DNA from: Parapedobacter sp042666505 | Lineage (GTDB): Bacteria > Bacteroidota > Bacteroidia > Sphingobacteriales > Sphingobacteriaceae | Length of the DNA stretch: 64,000 nt | Direction: 5' to 3' | NCBI RefSeq assembly: GCF_042666505.1 | Contig: NZ_JBHTDN010000003.1 | Location: forward strand, 496,001 to 560,000 | Shown: positions 35,023-44,224 of the stretch, piece by piece | Layout of the letters: each line of letters starts with the position of its first letter | Numbering within the stretch: position 1 is the first letter of the stretch | Notes under the pieces: model-generated | Databases searched by the model: none | Seen by the model: the letters and a program-made list of their open reading frames with translations, nothing else | Told to the model about the DNA's origin: nothing | Position numbers and translations under genes: made by a program

Positions 35023-35589
35023 CTATAGCAGTGCTATGGATTCTTCCAGCTCCTCGTACCACTTTTGCCCATATTTGCGGATGAGCGGCTCTTTCAAAAA
35101 CGCATATACCGGTACTTTCAATTCTCTGCCCAGAGAGCAGGCAGAATGACAGATATGCCAACGGTCGTAATGCAGCACATCAAACTCTGGATAGGCAGTG
35201 GTGCGGATGGGGTAGAGGTGACACGAGATCGGTTTTTTCCAGTTGATCTCCCCGCGCTCATAGGCTTTCTCGATCGCACATTTGGTGATGCCGTTTTCCC
35301 AGGTCACGTATGCGCATTCTTTGTTGCCATCCACACACGGAGTAGTCAGGTCGCCATCCATATCGACCACATGGGTGCCTTGCTCTTCTACGGCGGCGAT
35401 TCCCTTCTCGGTCATATAGCGTTTTACCTGTGGGTAGACCGAATCGAGCACAGCCAGTTCATCGCGCTGCAACGGAGCTCCGGCATCGCCTTCGACACAA
35501 CACGCGCCGTGGCATTTGCCAAGGTTGCACACAAATTCTTCCTTAATCAACTCCTCACTTACCAATACGGTACCTACTTCAATCATCAT
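35023..35589 (-). CDS. DUF3109 family cysteine-rich protein
   Basis: A 188-residue cytoplasmic protein of the Bacteroidetes DUF3109 family. Cysteine clusters in CNLGKCHGACC (near 22-32), in ECAY...KCAIEKAY and CHLYP, and in HICHSACSLG suggest an iron-sulfur or zinc site, as in YkgJ-like proteins. The function is unknown. It sits in a run of closely spaced minus-strand genes with DUF3108 and DUF2480. Confidence 0.85.
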   Translation of the reverse strand: MMIEVGTVLVSEELIKEEFVCNLGKCHGACCVEGDAGAPLQRDELAVLDSVYPQVKRYMTEKGIAAVEEQGTHVVDMDGDLTTPCVDGNKECAYVTWENGITKCAIEKAYERGEINWKKPISCHLYPIRTTAYPEFDVLHYDRWHICHSACSLGRELKVPVYAFLKEPLIRKYGQKWYEELEESIALL

Positions 35590-35598
35590 GGTTGTCTG

Positions 35599-36393
35599 CT
35601 ATTTGGATACGCCGGCCAGTTTTTCACCTAACGGATATTTCAATCCCTTGGCTTCGGAGAGCTCCAGAGTCACCGAACCGATCAGTATTTCGACCTGCGC
35701 TTTTACCGGAATGCGATTGCCGTCATTGGTTACCCAAAGATATAGCCGGCTGTCTTTTCGAAATATCCTACCGGGTGTTATTTCCGGACTGAATTTCAGG
35801 CATTCCAACGTGCCAATGGAGGTTTTTATGCTTTCTACTCCTAGGTATTCGATACCTAAAGTGGCAATTTCGTCATTCAGGAAATAGGTCATTTTAAACG
35901 ACTGACCCGGTTGTACATTCCTCAGGTCAAGGTTACGGGAAAAGTAATATGCGGACAGCAGATCAAAGGTTTGGGCAGACGGGCTCTTGAAGGTGCCTTT
36001 GTTCCCTTGCACGGTTCGGTTGCGATGATCAAAGCGAACAATGTCTGTCCGCCGGTAATTGCCTTCGCGTATGTTTTCAGTGTAATAATGCGGTAAGAAT
36101 GTCCGTGAATCAATGTACGAGTCGTAGCGGTTGTCCACGGTATAGAAAACGCTGAATGCCTTGGAGGTTTGACCACGTGCAGTCAGGTGAAAAGAATGCG
36201 GACTGCTAAACTTGATCTTCGAGTCTTCAACTTTCAATGTGCCGACGGCGGCCGAAATGACGCCGTAACGTAGGCGGTACTGCAGTTCCTCACCCGCCTT
36301 GAATGCGGGCTCTTTCAGGAACGGAAGTGACTGTCCCTGGGCAAACAGTGCCCCCCAAAGAAAGGTTATCAATAAAATACCGCTTTTGGTCAT
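35599..36393 (-). CDS. DUF3108 domain exported protein
   Basis: A 264-residue exported protein from the ATG at 36393, where a clear signal peptide begins (MTKSGILLITFLWGALFAQG). The longer frame would overlap the preceding gene. The mature part matches the beta-rich DUF3108 family, with KAGEELQYRLRYG near the start and PVKAQVEILIG near the end. Relatives sit in the periplasm or outer membrane; no role is established. It starts one base after the DUF2480 stop codon. Confidence 0.82.
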   Translation of the reverse strand: MTKSGILLITFLWGALFAQGQSLPFLKEPAFKAGEELQYRLRYGVISAAVGTLKVEDSKIKFSSPHSFHLTARGQTSKAFSVFYTVDNRYDSYIDSRTFLPHYYTENIREGNYRRTDIVRFDHRNRTVQGNKGTFKSPSAQTFDLLSAYYFSRNLDLRNVQPGQSFKMTYFLNDEIATLGIEYLGVESIKTSIGTLECLKFSPEITPGRIFRKDSRLYLWVTNDGNRIPVKAQVEILIGSVTLELSEAKGLKYPLGEKLAGVSK

Positions 36394-36394
36394 G

Positions 36395-36910
36395 TCAGGC
36401 CTTGCGCTTAAAAACGGGAACCGTGGAACAAGGCTCTCCGTATAGGATGCTTTTAGCAACTTTGCTCAGCTGAGCGGTAAACTTGACAAAGGCAGATTCG
36501 GGGATGTTTATGTCGCCACAGCCTTTGACAACTACGCGTTGATCCCGATAGGCTTCCATGTCTAGTTTTTCGAGCGCTCGTTCGTATAGTACCGTTTCTA
36601 GGGTATTCAAATCGCCAAATACCATGTCCTTAGCGTAAGGTTCCAGTCGGTTGGCCAGCAGCATATACGCCCAGGTGGGCACAATTGCATCTGCCGTGCA
36701 GGTAATTGCCACGTATGTATCCGTGTATTGCGACCAGTCGTGTGTCTTGACAAATTCCCTAAAGTCTTTCTCACGTAAGATGAGGCCGTGGAATAGATTG
36801 TCTTTGATGTCGTATACCACGCGCTTTCCTTGTGGGGCAAAATGCGCAAGGTCTACGGTCACCAAGCCACTTTGTGCCACTTTATTGATAATGGTTTCCT
36901 GTATTTCCAT
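36395..36910 (-). CDS. DUF2480 family protein
   Basis: A 171-residue protein of a family confined to Bacteroidetes, starting MEIQETIINKVAQSGLVTVDL. The segment DAIVPTWAYMLLANRL near residue 78 is strongly conserved in the family, and VVKGCGDINIPESAFVKF near 130 has a possible metal- or cluster-binding cysteine. The function is unknown. The ATG at 36910 is only nine bases after a terminator-like hairpin that ends the ppiD transcript. Confidence 0.85.
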   Translation of the reverse strand: MEIQETIINKVAQSGLVTVDLAHFAPQGKRVVYDIKDNLFHGLILREKDFREFVKTHDWSQYTDTYVAITCTADAIVPTWAYMLLANRLEPYAKDMVFGDLNTLETVLYERALEKLDMEAYRDQRVVVKGCGDINIPESAFVKFTAQLSKVAKSILYGEPCSTVPVFKRKA

Positions 36911-36918
36911 AACAAAAA

Positions 36919-36947
36919 ATCCGGATAGCACTGTTAGCCATCCGGAT
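36919..36947 (-). terminator. terminator after ppiD, abutting the DUF2480 start
   Basis: ATCCGGAT occurs at 36919-36926 and 36940-36947, a self-complementary 8-mer forming a stem with a 13-base loop; on the minus strand it is followed by TTTTTTG and then, nine bases on, the DUF2480 ATG. It could be a simple terminator or an attenuator between the two genes. Confidence 0.6.
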
Positions 36948-36981
36948 ACAAAGTTACGAAATAAATTATTAGCGCCGACTG

Positions 36982-39093
36982 TTAAAAGAACCTCGCCCGG
37001 TTATCTACGATATCGGCCTTATCCTGCAATGCGCGGAAGGCCCGGGACCAGGAGCGTTGAGCCTGGGATTGCGCCATTTGCTTTTTCTGCGCGGCCAGGT
37101 CGCTGGGGGCCTCGGGATTTACAAAGCCGGTCACTTCTACGACGTATACCCCTTGAGAGCCCCGTATGGGTTTCGAGGGTTGTTTGGGCTGCAAACCGAA
37201 TACCGTACCGACGACGGCATTTTCCTGCGCAACACCGGGAATAACGGGATTTGCAAACACAATGTTTTCCGCGGACGCCGGTGTTTTTTTCAACTTTTCG
37301 CCGATTTGCGCAATGGAGGTAGCTCCTTTGGCGGCCTCGTCTGCCTGGGCGATCAGCTTCTTGGCTTTCACCCGATTGCGGACGATCGGTTCGATTTCTG
37401 TTTTTACCGCTTCCAGAGGCAATTGGCCTTTTTCGCGGATTCCGGTAACCCGTGCAACTACGTATTTGGTTTCCGATTCATAGATCTTGTCGGAAAAGTC
37501 GCCCTGATCGGCTTCAAAAGCCCAGCGTACCAATTCACGGGGCACTTCTGTGCCCATCAGCATGGTTTCCATGGCGGTGATGTTATCGGCTTTCAGTACG
37601 GAAACACCCTGTTGCGTGGCGACCTCCTGAAAATTATTCTTGTTAAGTGCGCCAAAGAACTGGGTTGCTTTGTTGTAAGCTGCGTTCATGGTTTCTTTCC
37701 CGCTGGTTATCTGCTTGTCGATGATGGCGGCTTTCACTACGCGTGAGGAGCCGATCTGGTCCTCGACTTTAATGATGTGGATGCCGAATTGCGAATTCGC
37801 GATCACCACCTGTCCTTCTTTCGCATCAAATGCTGCATTTTCGAACGCCGGAACCATCATTCCGCGGCCAAAGGTACCCAGTTCACCGCCGTTCACTTTG
37901 CTGCCTTCGTCGACACTGAATTGTACGGCCAGTGCGGCAAAACTCTCTCCCTTTTCGATGAGTCCCTTGATGGAATCAGCTTTTGCCCGGGCCTTGTCTA
38001 TCCCACCTTCAGTGGCGGGATTCAGTAAAATGTGGCTGGCTTTTACCGAGTCCGGTCCTACCTTGGTATCAATGATTTTGGCAATTTCAAACCGGCCATT
38101 TGCCAGCACCGGTCCTACCGTTGTGCCGACCGGTGCCCCGAATACCAACGTATCCAATGCGGGGCTGAATTCGCCTTGTTTGCGGAAGATGTAGGGATAT
38201 TTGGTGTCCGAATTGACGGAGGCAAAGAGGGAATCGCTCGTAGACTCGGCTAATTGGGCCTTCAATTCATCGATGGTGGCTTTAACCCTTGCGGTGTCCT
38301 GAGCAGTAGGACTTGCATCAAATACAACGTATTCCAGGCTACGTGTTTCCTCTTCATTCTTGAATACGCCTTTGTTTTCGTTGTAATAATCTTTGTAGTC
38401 CTGGTCGGTAAGGGTTACCGAGCTGTCAGGTACCGATTCGTAGTCCAGCAACACATATTCGAAATTAGCTAGCTTATTCCGCTGGCTGTATTCTTCATTA
38501 GCTTCCAGTGCAGTCACGTACACACTGTTATTGATCAGGTTGGTGTATTTTGCACCTAACCGTTCATCCCGTATGCTTTGCAGCAGGGCGTCCCATTGCG
38601 CATGTGCTTCGTGGCCCTGGGGCAGGGTGCCTACCTGTGAAATGAAGTTATTGAGCTGGCCACGGTCGAATTGACCGGTTTGTGGGTTGCGGAACGCCTG
38701 TTGGATCTGCATGGACGGATTGTCGCCCTGAACCAAGTCATTCAATTCCGTCTTGCCTACGGTCAGGCCAATGCGTTCGACCTCGTTTCTTAACAATTCG
38801 CGGGTTAAGTATTGACCCCATACTTGTTGAACGGCATAGGATTTCATTTGCGGATTTAGGGTGCCTCCACCCATTTGCTGGCGGAACATTTCCGACGTTT
38901 GGTCTACCTGTGCGTTAAATTCATTGATGTCTATGGCCTCCCCGTTGATGCTGCCTACCTGATTCTGGTGGCGCGCCCAAAAAGGAGTACCATAATTAAT
39001 CACGTCTCCCAATAAAAACGCAAAAATCGCGAAACCGATAAAAACAACGATAACCACGCCCGCCCGGTTACGCAAATAATTCATAAATCCCAT
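36982..39093 (-). CDS. ppiD: PpiD-like periplasmic peptidyl-prolyl isomerase
   Basis: A 703-residue membrane-anchored folding factor. One transmembrane helix (AGVVIVVFIGFAIFAFLLG, about 12-30) is followed by a SurA N-terminal-like chaperone region (about 35-230) and one parvulin rotamase domain (about 345-445) with VKASHILLNP, GGELGTFGRGMMVPAFE and FGIHIIKVED. The C-terminal part resembles the second degenerate repeat of PpiD. It helps secreted and outer-membrane proteins fold after Sec export. Confidence 0.9.
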   Translation of the reverse strand: MGFMNYLRNRAGVVIVVFIGFAIFAFLLGDVINYGTPFWARHQNQVGSINGEAIDINEFNAQVDQTSEMFRQQMGGGTLNPQMKSYAVQQVWGQYLTRELLRNEVERIGLTVGKTELNDLVQGDNPSMQIQQAFRNPQTGQFDRGQLNNFISQVGTLPQGHEAHAQWDALLQSIRDERLGAKYTNLINNSVYVTALEANEEYSQRNKLANFEYVLLDYESVPDSSVTLTDQDYKDYYNENKGVFKNEEETRSLEYVVFDASPTAQDTARVKATIDELKAQLAESTSDSLFASVNSDTKYPYIFRKQGEFSPALDTLVFGAPVGTTVGPVLANGRFEIAKIIDTKVGPDSVKASHILLNPATEGGIDKARAKADSIKGLIEKGESFAALAVQFSVDEGSKVNGGELGTFGRGMMVPAFENAAFDAKEGQVVIANSQFGIHIIKVEDQIGSSRVVKAAIIDKQITSGKETMNAAYNKATQFFGALNKNNFQEVATQQGVSVLKADNITAMETMLMGTEVPRELVRWAFEADQGDFSDKIYESETKYVVARVTGIREKGQLPLEAVKTEIEPIVRNRVKAKKLIAQADEAAKGATSIAQIGEKLKKTPASAENIVFANPVIPGVAQENAVVGTVFGLQPKQPSKPIRGSQGVYVVEVTGFVNPEAPSDLAAQKKQMAQSQAQRSWSRAFRALQDKADIVDNRARFF

Positions 39094-39295
39094 AGCCTAT
39101 CTAAAACTGTTTCTTTAAGCTGTTATTTTATATTGTTAAGTTCTTGTCTTTTCAGGTGATTTTCCACCCTTTTTCAAAATGAGGCGCAAGATACAACTTT
39201 TATCAAAAAAAGAGTAAAATAAATGGAACCTGTATGAGCAACCGCTCAAAAATAAATTGATTGAATAGCTCATGCAAGCTTTATAGCCGATATAC

Positions 39296-39883
39296 CTAAC
39301 GAAACGTCGGGCCTTCTCCGGGCAGGAAGACATGAACTCCAGTCATGTTTTGTACGTCGATCATTTCAAAGCTTCCATCTGAATGGAACGAGGAGCCCAT
39401 AACGTGTCCTCTGCCGTCCTTGAAATCGGCCTCGATGGGAACGTGGTTATAAAAGGTATTGGCTTTCTGATCGTGGATGAGTTCTTCGGTTTTAATAACC
39501 GAACCGTCGGCACGGGTGATGACCACATTTCTCCTGAATTCCGTCAGTTCTTCGGCTTCTTTTTGGATGGCATAATCTGAAGTAATGCGTTGGGTTTCGG
39601 CTCCTTTCTCGTCAAAAAAGATGATGGTGACCCCCTTTTGAAATTCGTAGTAGGGCTTTTCGACATTGTAACGCCGCATTTCCGGAGCGGTCATCTTGGC
39701 CTTGACCTTGGCCGAGTCGCTATAGATCACGGTGACGTTCTGGGAAATGTCTACCGGCTCTTCGGCCTGTATGGAGGCAATCCGATCGACTTCTTTCAGG
39801 TCGGTTTCACACCCAACCAGCAGCATGCTGCCGAATAGCGCATACGTAACGGAATGAAGGATATTTTTGCCAGCTAAACCCAT
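39296..39883 (-). CDS. lptC: LPS export protein LptC-like lipoprotein
   Basis: A 195-residue predicted lipoprotein with lipobox LLVGC at about 21-25. The mature protein matches the LptC beta-jellyroll (SQNVTVIYSDSAKVKAKMTA, GVTIIFFDEKG, LTEFRRNVVI). LptC carries lipopolysaccharide from the LptBFG transporter to the LptA bridge; here it seems lipid-anchored rather than held by a helix. It starts 18 bases after the outer-membrane protein gene. Confidence 0.82.
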   Translation of the reverse strand: MGLAGKNILHSVTYALFGSMLLVGCETDLKEVDRIASIQAEEPVDISQNVTVIYSDSAKVKAKMTAPEMRRYNVEKPYYEFQKGVTIIFFDEKGAETQRITSDYAIQKEAEELTEFRRNVVITRADGSVIKTEELIHDQKANTFYNHVPIEADFKDGRGHVMGSSFHSDGSFEMIDVQNMTGVHVFLPGEGPTFR

Positions 39884-39901
39884 GGCGCGTCATTGTCAGC
39901 A

Positions 39902-41200
39902 TTAATCGTAGCGTCTTCGCTGAAACCACCGTTCGTTCAGGGTGAATCCTAAGTGGAAGTTGATGTACCGTTCCCTGACCAACCGATCGGTCAGCGCACC
40001 CGTTTGCCCGAATTCGGTAGCAAAATTGATTTTGTAAAAAGAACCGCCGAACAGGGAAGGCAAGGGGAAGCCAAAGCCCACCGTAAGTGCCATTTGCTTA
40101 ATGTTTTGATCGGCGATGTTGATATGGGATTTATTGTATTTAAAACCGAGACGGTAATCCACAACGCCAAGGTAATTCACCGAAGTAATGTCCGGGGTGA
40201 TCTGGCCGCCGACTGCGAAGCCATAGCTATCAGTAAGGTTCGGATTGTCTTCCCCGATCCGGAAATCGCTCCATTTGGCATAGTTAAAATCACCACCGAC
40301 CATCCAATGGTTTCCTTTGGCTATGCTAAAGCCGACGCTGTGCTTCATGGGCATACTGACGCTTTGTTTCCGGCCTTCATAAGGAGGGCCAATGGAGTCA
40401 ACCGGTAGATTTTCAAAATCGTCCTCGACGCTGGTAGGGGTACGGGTCACGACGCGCGATGCTGTGGTGTTGAGCGGGGTACCGGCTGTTCCGGTATAGC
40501 CGACGGTCAAATTTACGCTGTTGCCCAAGGGCTGAAAATACTGGGCGCCGTAGTCGAAGCTGAAACCATTGATGTATTGGCTGCTGTCTATACGGACATT
40601 CAGGCCGCCCACGTCATTGGGCAATTCGACCGATCGGATGTTGTTCAGCGTGCCGAAGAGGTAGGATACGTTGGCCCCCACACTGAAATTTTTGTTCAAT
40701 TGGATCCCATAACCTAAATACGCTTTTGTGGCACCACCTGCACCTGCATACACCGTCCGGATGTCTACGGTATCAATCGATCCGGGAATGGCATAACTAA
40801 AGCCGACATCCGAAAAGGGCATAATGCCAAAACTGAGGCCGCCCGGACGTCCTAAGGGAATGCCGAAGTTGATATGGCCAAGTGAGAAATTGTAGGAGTT
40901 TTCAGAAAGTTGATTCCTGCTCAACTGGGTGATATTCCCGAATACGCCGACATCTACGGTGGTCAGTGCCAGGGCCGAATAGGACGCCGGATTGCCCACA
41001 TTGATGTTTCCATAGCCGCTCAGGTAGCGTACGCCCGTTGCGATACCGCCCATTGCCCGTGTTTGCGGCAACTGGTCACCGCGGATCTCCCCCAGGCCAA
41101 ACCGGGAATAAGGGGAACTGGTGGTGGAACGTTGACCATGCACCAAGGTAATCGGCAAAAGAAACGTAATAAAAACAAGGGCTTTCAGAGTATGCTGCAT
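39902..41200 (-). CDS. putative outer-membrane beta-barrel protein
   Basis: From the ATG at 41200 this is 432 residues with a signal peptide (MQHTLKALVFITFLLPITLVHGQ). The rest is rich in alternating hydrophobic and polar residues with many glycines and aromatic residues, as in beta-barrels; SSPYSRFGLGEIRGDQLPQTR is typical of a Bacteroidetes outer-membrane family loosely related to FadL-type channels. The substrate is unknown. A location next to lptC suggests envelope biogenesis, but this family is widely placed. Confidence 0.75.
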   Translation of the reverse strand: MQHTLKALVFITFLLPITLVHGQRSTTSSPYSRFGLGEIRGDQLPQTRAMGGIATGVRYLSGYGNINVGNPASYSALALTTVDVGVFGNITQLSRNQLSENSYNFSLGHINFGIPLGRPGGLSFGIMPFSDVGFSYAIPGSIDTVDIRTVYAGAGGATKAYLGYGIQLNKNFSVGANVSYLFGTLNNIRSVELPNDVGGLNVRIDSSQYINGFSFDYGAQYFQPLGNSVNLTVGYTGTAGTPLNTTASRVVTRTPTSVEDDFENLPVDSIGPPYEGRKQSVSMPMKHSVGFSIAKGNHWMVGGDFNYAKWSDFRIGEDNPNLTDSYGFAVGGQITPDITSVNYLGVVDYRLGFKYNKSHINIADQNIKQMALTVGFGFPLPSLFGGSFYKINFATEFGQTGALTDRLVRERYINFHLGFTLNERWFQRRRYD

Positions 41201-41250
41201 GATATCGTGAGGGTACTTTGGAATGCGGGAGAAATGCTGCATGTGCTTCA

Positions 41251-41952
41251 TTAAAGGGAATGCGATAGAGCCGTAGCAAGTATGGACTCAAAGATGACCA
41301 GCCCATCGGTGTTGCCCAACAGATTGTCTGCAGCCCGTTCGGGGTGGGGCATCATGCCGAATACATTCCGCGTGCGGTTGCACACACCGGCGATGTTTTC
41401 CACGGAGCCGTTCGGATTTGCGGCGTCGGTTACATTCCCAGCTGCATCGCAATAACGGAATAATATCTGGTCGTGGTCATTTAAGGCCTTCAACGTATCG
41501 TTGTCAACAAAGTAATTTCCCTCACCATGGGCAACCGGAATTTTATAGGCGCGGCTGGTATCCATCTGCGCCGTAATCAAGGACTGCGTAGTTTGAGGGG
41601 TTAAGTAGATGTTTTGGCAAATGAACTTCCGTTGACGGTTGTGCAGCAGTGCACCAGGTACCAAACCGGCCTCGGCTAATATCTGGAAACCGTTGCAGAT
41701 ACCCAGAAGGTAACCGCCTTTATTTGCATAAGCAATGATTTCCTGCATGATCGGAGAAAAGCGCGCGATCGCACCGGAGCGTAAATAGTCGCCATAGGAA
41801 AACCCACCTGGCAGTACGATAAACTCTGCACCTTGCAGGTCGTGATCCTTATGCCATAAACGAACCACTTCTTGCCCCATGATGTGTTCCAATACATAGA
41901 TGACGTCTTCATCGCAATTGGAACCCGGAAATATAACGACACCAAACTTCAT
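41251..41952 (-). CDS. purQ: phosphoribosylformylglycinamidine synthase, glutaminase subunit
   Basis: The class I glutamine amidotransferase subunit of FGAM synthase in purine synthesis, 233 residues. The nucleophile is C86 in GICNGFQIL, with the histidine and glutamate in MPHPERA near 208. It supplies ammonia to PurL; neither purL nor purS is in the window. It is isolated among envelope genes. Confidence 0.95.
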   Translation of the reverse strand: MKFGVVIFPGSNCDEDVIYVLEHIMGQEVVRLWHKDHDLQGAEFIVLPGGFSYGDYLRSGAIARFSPIMQEIIAYANKGGYLLGICNGFQILAEAGLVPGALLHNRQRKFICQNIYLTPQTTQSLITAQMDTSRAYKIPVAHGEGNYFVDNDTLKALNDHDQILFRYCDAAGNVTDAANPNGSVENIAGVCNRTRNVFGMMPHPERAADNLLGNTDGLVIFESILATALSHSL

Positions 41953-41978
41953 GCAACGCTGTTAATTAAAAATGTATG

Positions 41979-41986
41979 CAAAGCTA
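41979..41986 (-). promoter_or_regulatory. candidate -7 element for purQ
   Basis: The minus strand reads TAGCTTTG, a TAnnTTTG match 27 bases upstream of the purQ ATG. No -33 TTTG was seen. Confidence 0.3.
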
Positions 41987-42053
41987 TTTAATTTTTAGTT
42001 GTCAGAGGGCACCCTTTTTGTTAAAAAAGGTTAAAATGCTCTTTATAAATCGT

Positions 42054-43034
42054 TTAGAAAAACTGAAAATAGATGATTGTGAGGACTAATACGACGTAAA
42101 TGGTTTCATAAAACCATCGCTTGGTCGCATAATTGAAATAATAGGTCATGTAGATGGCTACCGGGGGCACGGCCAGCAGGAAATGATTGATGGACCAATC
42201 TGCATTGAGGTAAAAGGATATAACAGACAGCACGAACATGCAAAAGAGCAATTGAAACGACTTGCGGATATGCACGACGCTTTTCAAAAGATTTTGACGC
42301 AGGGAAACAAAAAACAGTCCAAGGATCACGATCACCGGAAGCAATACGAGGTAATCGTAGATATCAATGTGTATGGATGTCGGAAAAGGGTAGGTAAGCG
42401 GAAGCCAGATTTCATAAAACTCTGCCATGCGGTCAAACCAAAGATATACCACGCCCAACAAAAAATACACCGTTGCAAAGCCAATCGGCGCAGCCAGCCA
42501 TTCACGCCAATCGAAAGGCCGGAAAATGATCAAGCTGCACGAAAGCAGCAGCAACATGACGATGAACGGAAAGTACACCAGGCTGCCCAGGGCGACAATC
42601 ATGCCCAGGTCAAACATCAGGGGTTTGATTTCCGTGCGACGGTAAATGCTGAATAATTTGTCCAACATCCAAATAGAAAGGAAGTTGCAAATAAGGATCG
42701 GAGACAGCACAAGGAAAGGCAAGATAAGGCTGGCCAGCGTCATGTACATGAGCGCCGGTAGAAAGCTCGACCTGCCCACAAGGTTAACGTGATTGACCGC
42801 CCGGTTGATCAACAGCGCCTGAATGACGGTAAGCACCAACGTAATTAACACGTTCGCTTGGGGGGTAATGTTTTCGGGCGACAGCTTACCTGTAAAATTG
42901 GCAATGGCTGGCTCAAAAAAAACCGGCATCAGATTTTCCGGTAAATGCATAAATACGCCTAGGCACAGGACAAGGCCTATGAGGGACAACAATAAAATAT
43001 TAAGCGGCGTATATTTCCGAAACTGATCAATCAT
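42054..43034 (-). CDS. DUF6427 family integral membrane protein
   Basis: A 326-residue polytopic protein with about nine hydrophobic segments and few charged loops (for example LNILLLSLIGLVLCLGVFMH near the start and WREWLAAPIGFATVYFL near 175). It matches the Bacteroidetes-only DUF6427 family. Relatives are often found near purine and cell-envelope genes; no function is established. Confidence 0.8.
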   Translation of the reverse strand: MIDQFRKYTPLNILLLSLIGLVLCLGVFMHLPENLMPVFFEPAIANFTGKLSPENITPQANVLITLVLTVIQALLINRAVNHVNLVGRSSFLPALMYMTLASLILPFLVLSPILICNFLSIWMLDKLFSIYRRTEIKPLMFDLGMIVALGSLVYFPFIVMLLLLSCSLIIFRPFDWREWLAAPIGFATVYFLLGVVYLWFDRMAEFYEIWLPLTYPFPTSIHIDIYDYLVLLPVIVILGLFFVSLRQNLLKSVVHIRKSFQLLFCMFVLSVISFYLNADWSINHFLLAVPPVAIYMTYYFNYATKRWFYETIYVVLVLTIIYFQFF

Positions 43035-43093
43035 TTTGTAAGCACCGAAAGTGCTACAAGTATAGGGGTTAATTTTTAATTGAAAGTTGGAGA

Positions 43094-43156
43094 TTTGAAA
43101 ATTTGAAAACGGGGATTTTGAAAATTTGACAATGGAAAATGGAATTTAAGAATGGA
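43094..43156. repeat. repeat-rich spacer between DUF6427 and phosphoesterase genes
   Basis: The 13-mer tttgaaaatttga occurs at 43094-43106 and 43117-43129, and 7-bp units (acaatgg, aaaatgg) follow at 43129-43142. It resembles the other simple-repeat spacers of the window. Confidence 0.5.
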
Positions 43157-43162
43157 AACTAA

Positions 43163-44014
43163 CTAAACCGTCGGTTCCGATTTCAGTAAGTCGAGTAGTC
43201 GGTGAATATCAAGTTTGCCATCCAGGTTGTCGTTTTCGGAAGCGTCCGGATCGGGGTCGTCGATGAGGTAATCAGCCGCTTGGTAACGGTATACCTGCCA
43301 ATTGCCCTTGTGGTATTCCAATGCCGTTAGATTTTCAACCCAATCGCCCGAATTGAGATACGTTACTTCTCCCTTTTCGGTTTGGATCTGCCGAATTGCC
43401 GGTTGGTGGATATGTCCGCAAATTACGTATTGGTACCCTTTCTCAATAGCCAATGTGGCCGCGGTTACTTCAAAATCGTTGATGAATTTTACCGCATTTT
43501 TTATGCTGTTTTTGATTTTTTTCGAAAGGCTCATTTTTTCCCGACCCAGTTTCGTCAATATCCAATTAACCAGGCTATTCAATAAAATAAGCGTATCGTA
43601 TCCGACGGCGCCAAGTCGCGCGAGCCATTTCGCGTGCTGCATGGTGACATCGAAAATATCGCCGTGGAAAACCCATGCGCGTTTTTTACCGATGCGCAGG
43701 GAAAGTTTGTTGGTGATCGTTAGCGACCCTAACTGGAAGTCTGCAAATTTCCGCAGCATCTCATCGTGGTTTCCTGTCAGATAGACTACCGGAGTTCCTT
43801 CGGAGACGAATTTCAGGATTTTTCTGACGACTTTCATGTGTGATTCCGGCCAGTAGCGTTTACTGAATTGCCAGATATCGATGACATCACCATTCAAAAG
43901 GATTTTTTTTGGTTTGATGCTCTTCAGATAGCGTAGAAGTTCTTTGGCGTGGCATCCATATGTGCCCAAATGTACGTCTGATAGTACAACCAGATCTACC
44001 TCCCGTTTGTTCAT
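43163..44014 (-). CDS. LpxH-like metallophosphoesterase
   Basis: A 283-residue calcineurin-like phosphoesterase with all metal-site motifs: LSDVHLGTYG near 11, NGDVIDIW near 41, GNHDEM near 81 and GHIHQPAI near 200. It resembles UDP-2,3-diacylglucosamine pyrophosphatase (lipid A synthesis), and Bacteroidetes members are annotated so, though this longer subtype could act on other nucleotides. It follows a 36-residue membrane peptide gene by 17 bases. Confidence 0.82.
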   Translation of the reverse strand: MNKREVDLVVLSDVHLGTYGCHAKELLRYLKSIKPKKILLNGDVIDIWQFSKRYWPESHMKVVRKILKFVSEGTPVVYLTGNHDEMLRKFADFQLGSLTITNKLSLRIGKKRAWVFHGDIFDVTMQHAKWLARLGAVGYDTLILLNSLVNWILTKLGREKMSLSKKIKNSIKNAVKFINDFEVTAATLAIEKGYQYVICGHIHQPAIRQIQTEKGEVTYLNSGDWVENLTALEYHKGNWQVYRYQAADYLIDDPDPDASENDNLDGKLDIHRLLDLLKSEPTV

Positions 44015-44031
44015 AGGCTGCGGGTGCTTAA

Positions 44032-44142
44032 TTAATCTTCTCCTTCTTCAAACCGCACGTCAACGTATTTGGCAAATACATACGATAGCCCACCTAAACA
44101 CAGGATGATCATGCAAATGGTTATTTCTAATAGGTATACCAT
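44032..44142 (-). CDS. candidate 36-residue single-span membrane protein
   Basis: A short open frame starting MVYLLEITICMIILCLGG and ending YVDVRFEEGED before TAA. It has one transmembrane stretch (about residues 3-24) and a strongly acidic tail, a pattern common in real small membrane proteins. It lies 17 bases upstream of the phosphoesterase gene on the same strand, so it could be co-translated. No family is recognised; it was found by reading the gap by eye and is tentative. Confidence 0.5.
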   Translation of the reverse strand: MVYLLEITICMIILCLGGLSYVFAKYVDVRFEEGED

Positions 44143-44224
44143 ATTGCACACAAATTTGATTACTAAACATTACCTGAATATTACCGGGCGATTAAATAAT
44201 CCAGTTGCTGTTTGGCGTCTAGCG

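Noticed and set aside
39136..39333. 65-codon minus-strand frame between lptC and ppiD
   Set aside because: It overlaps the lptC 3' end in another frame and shows no protein-like pattern.
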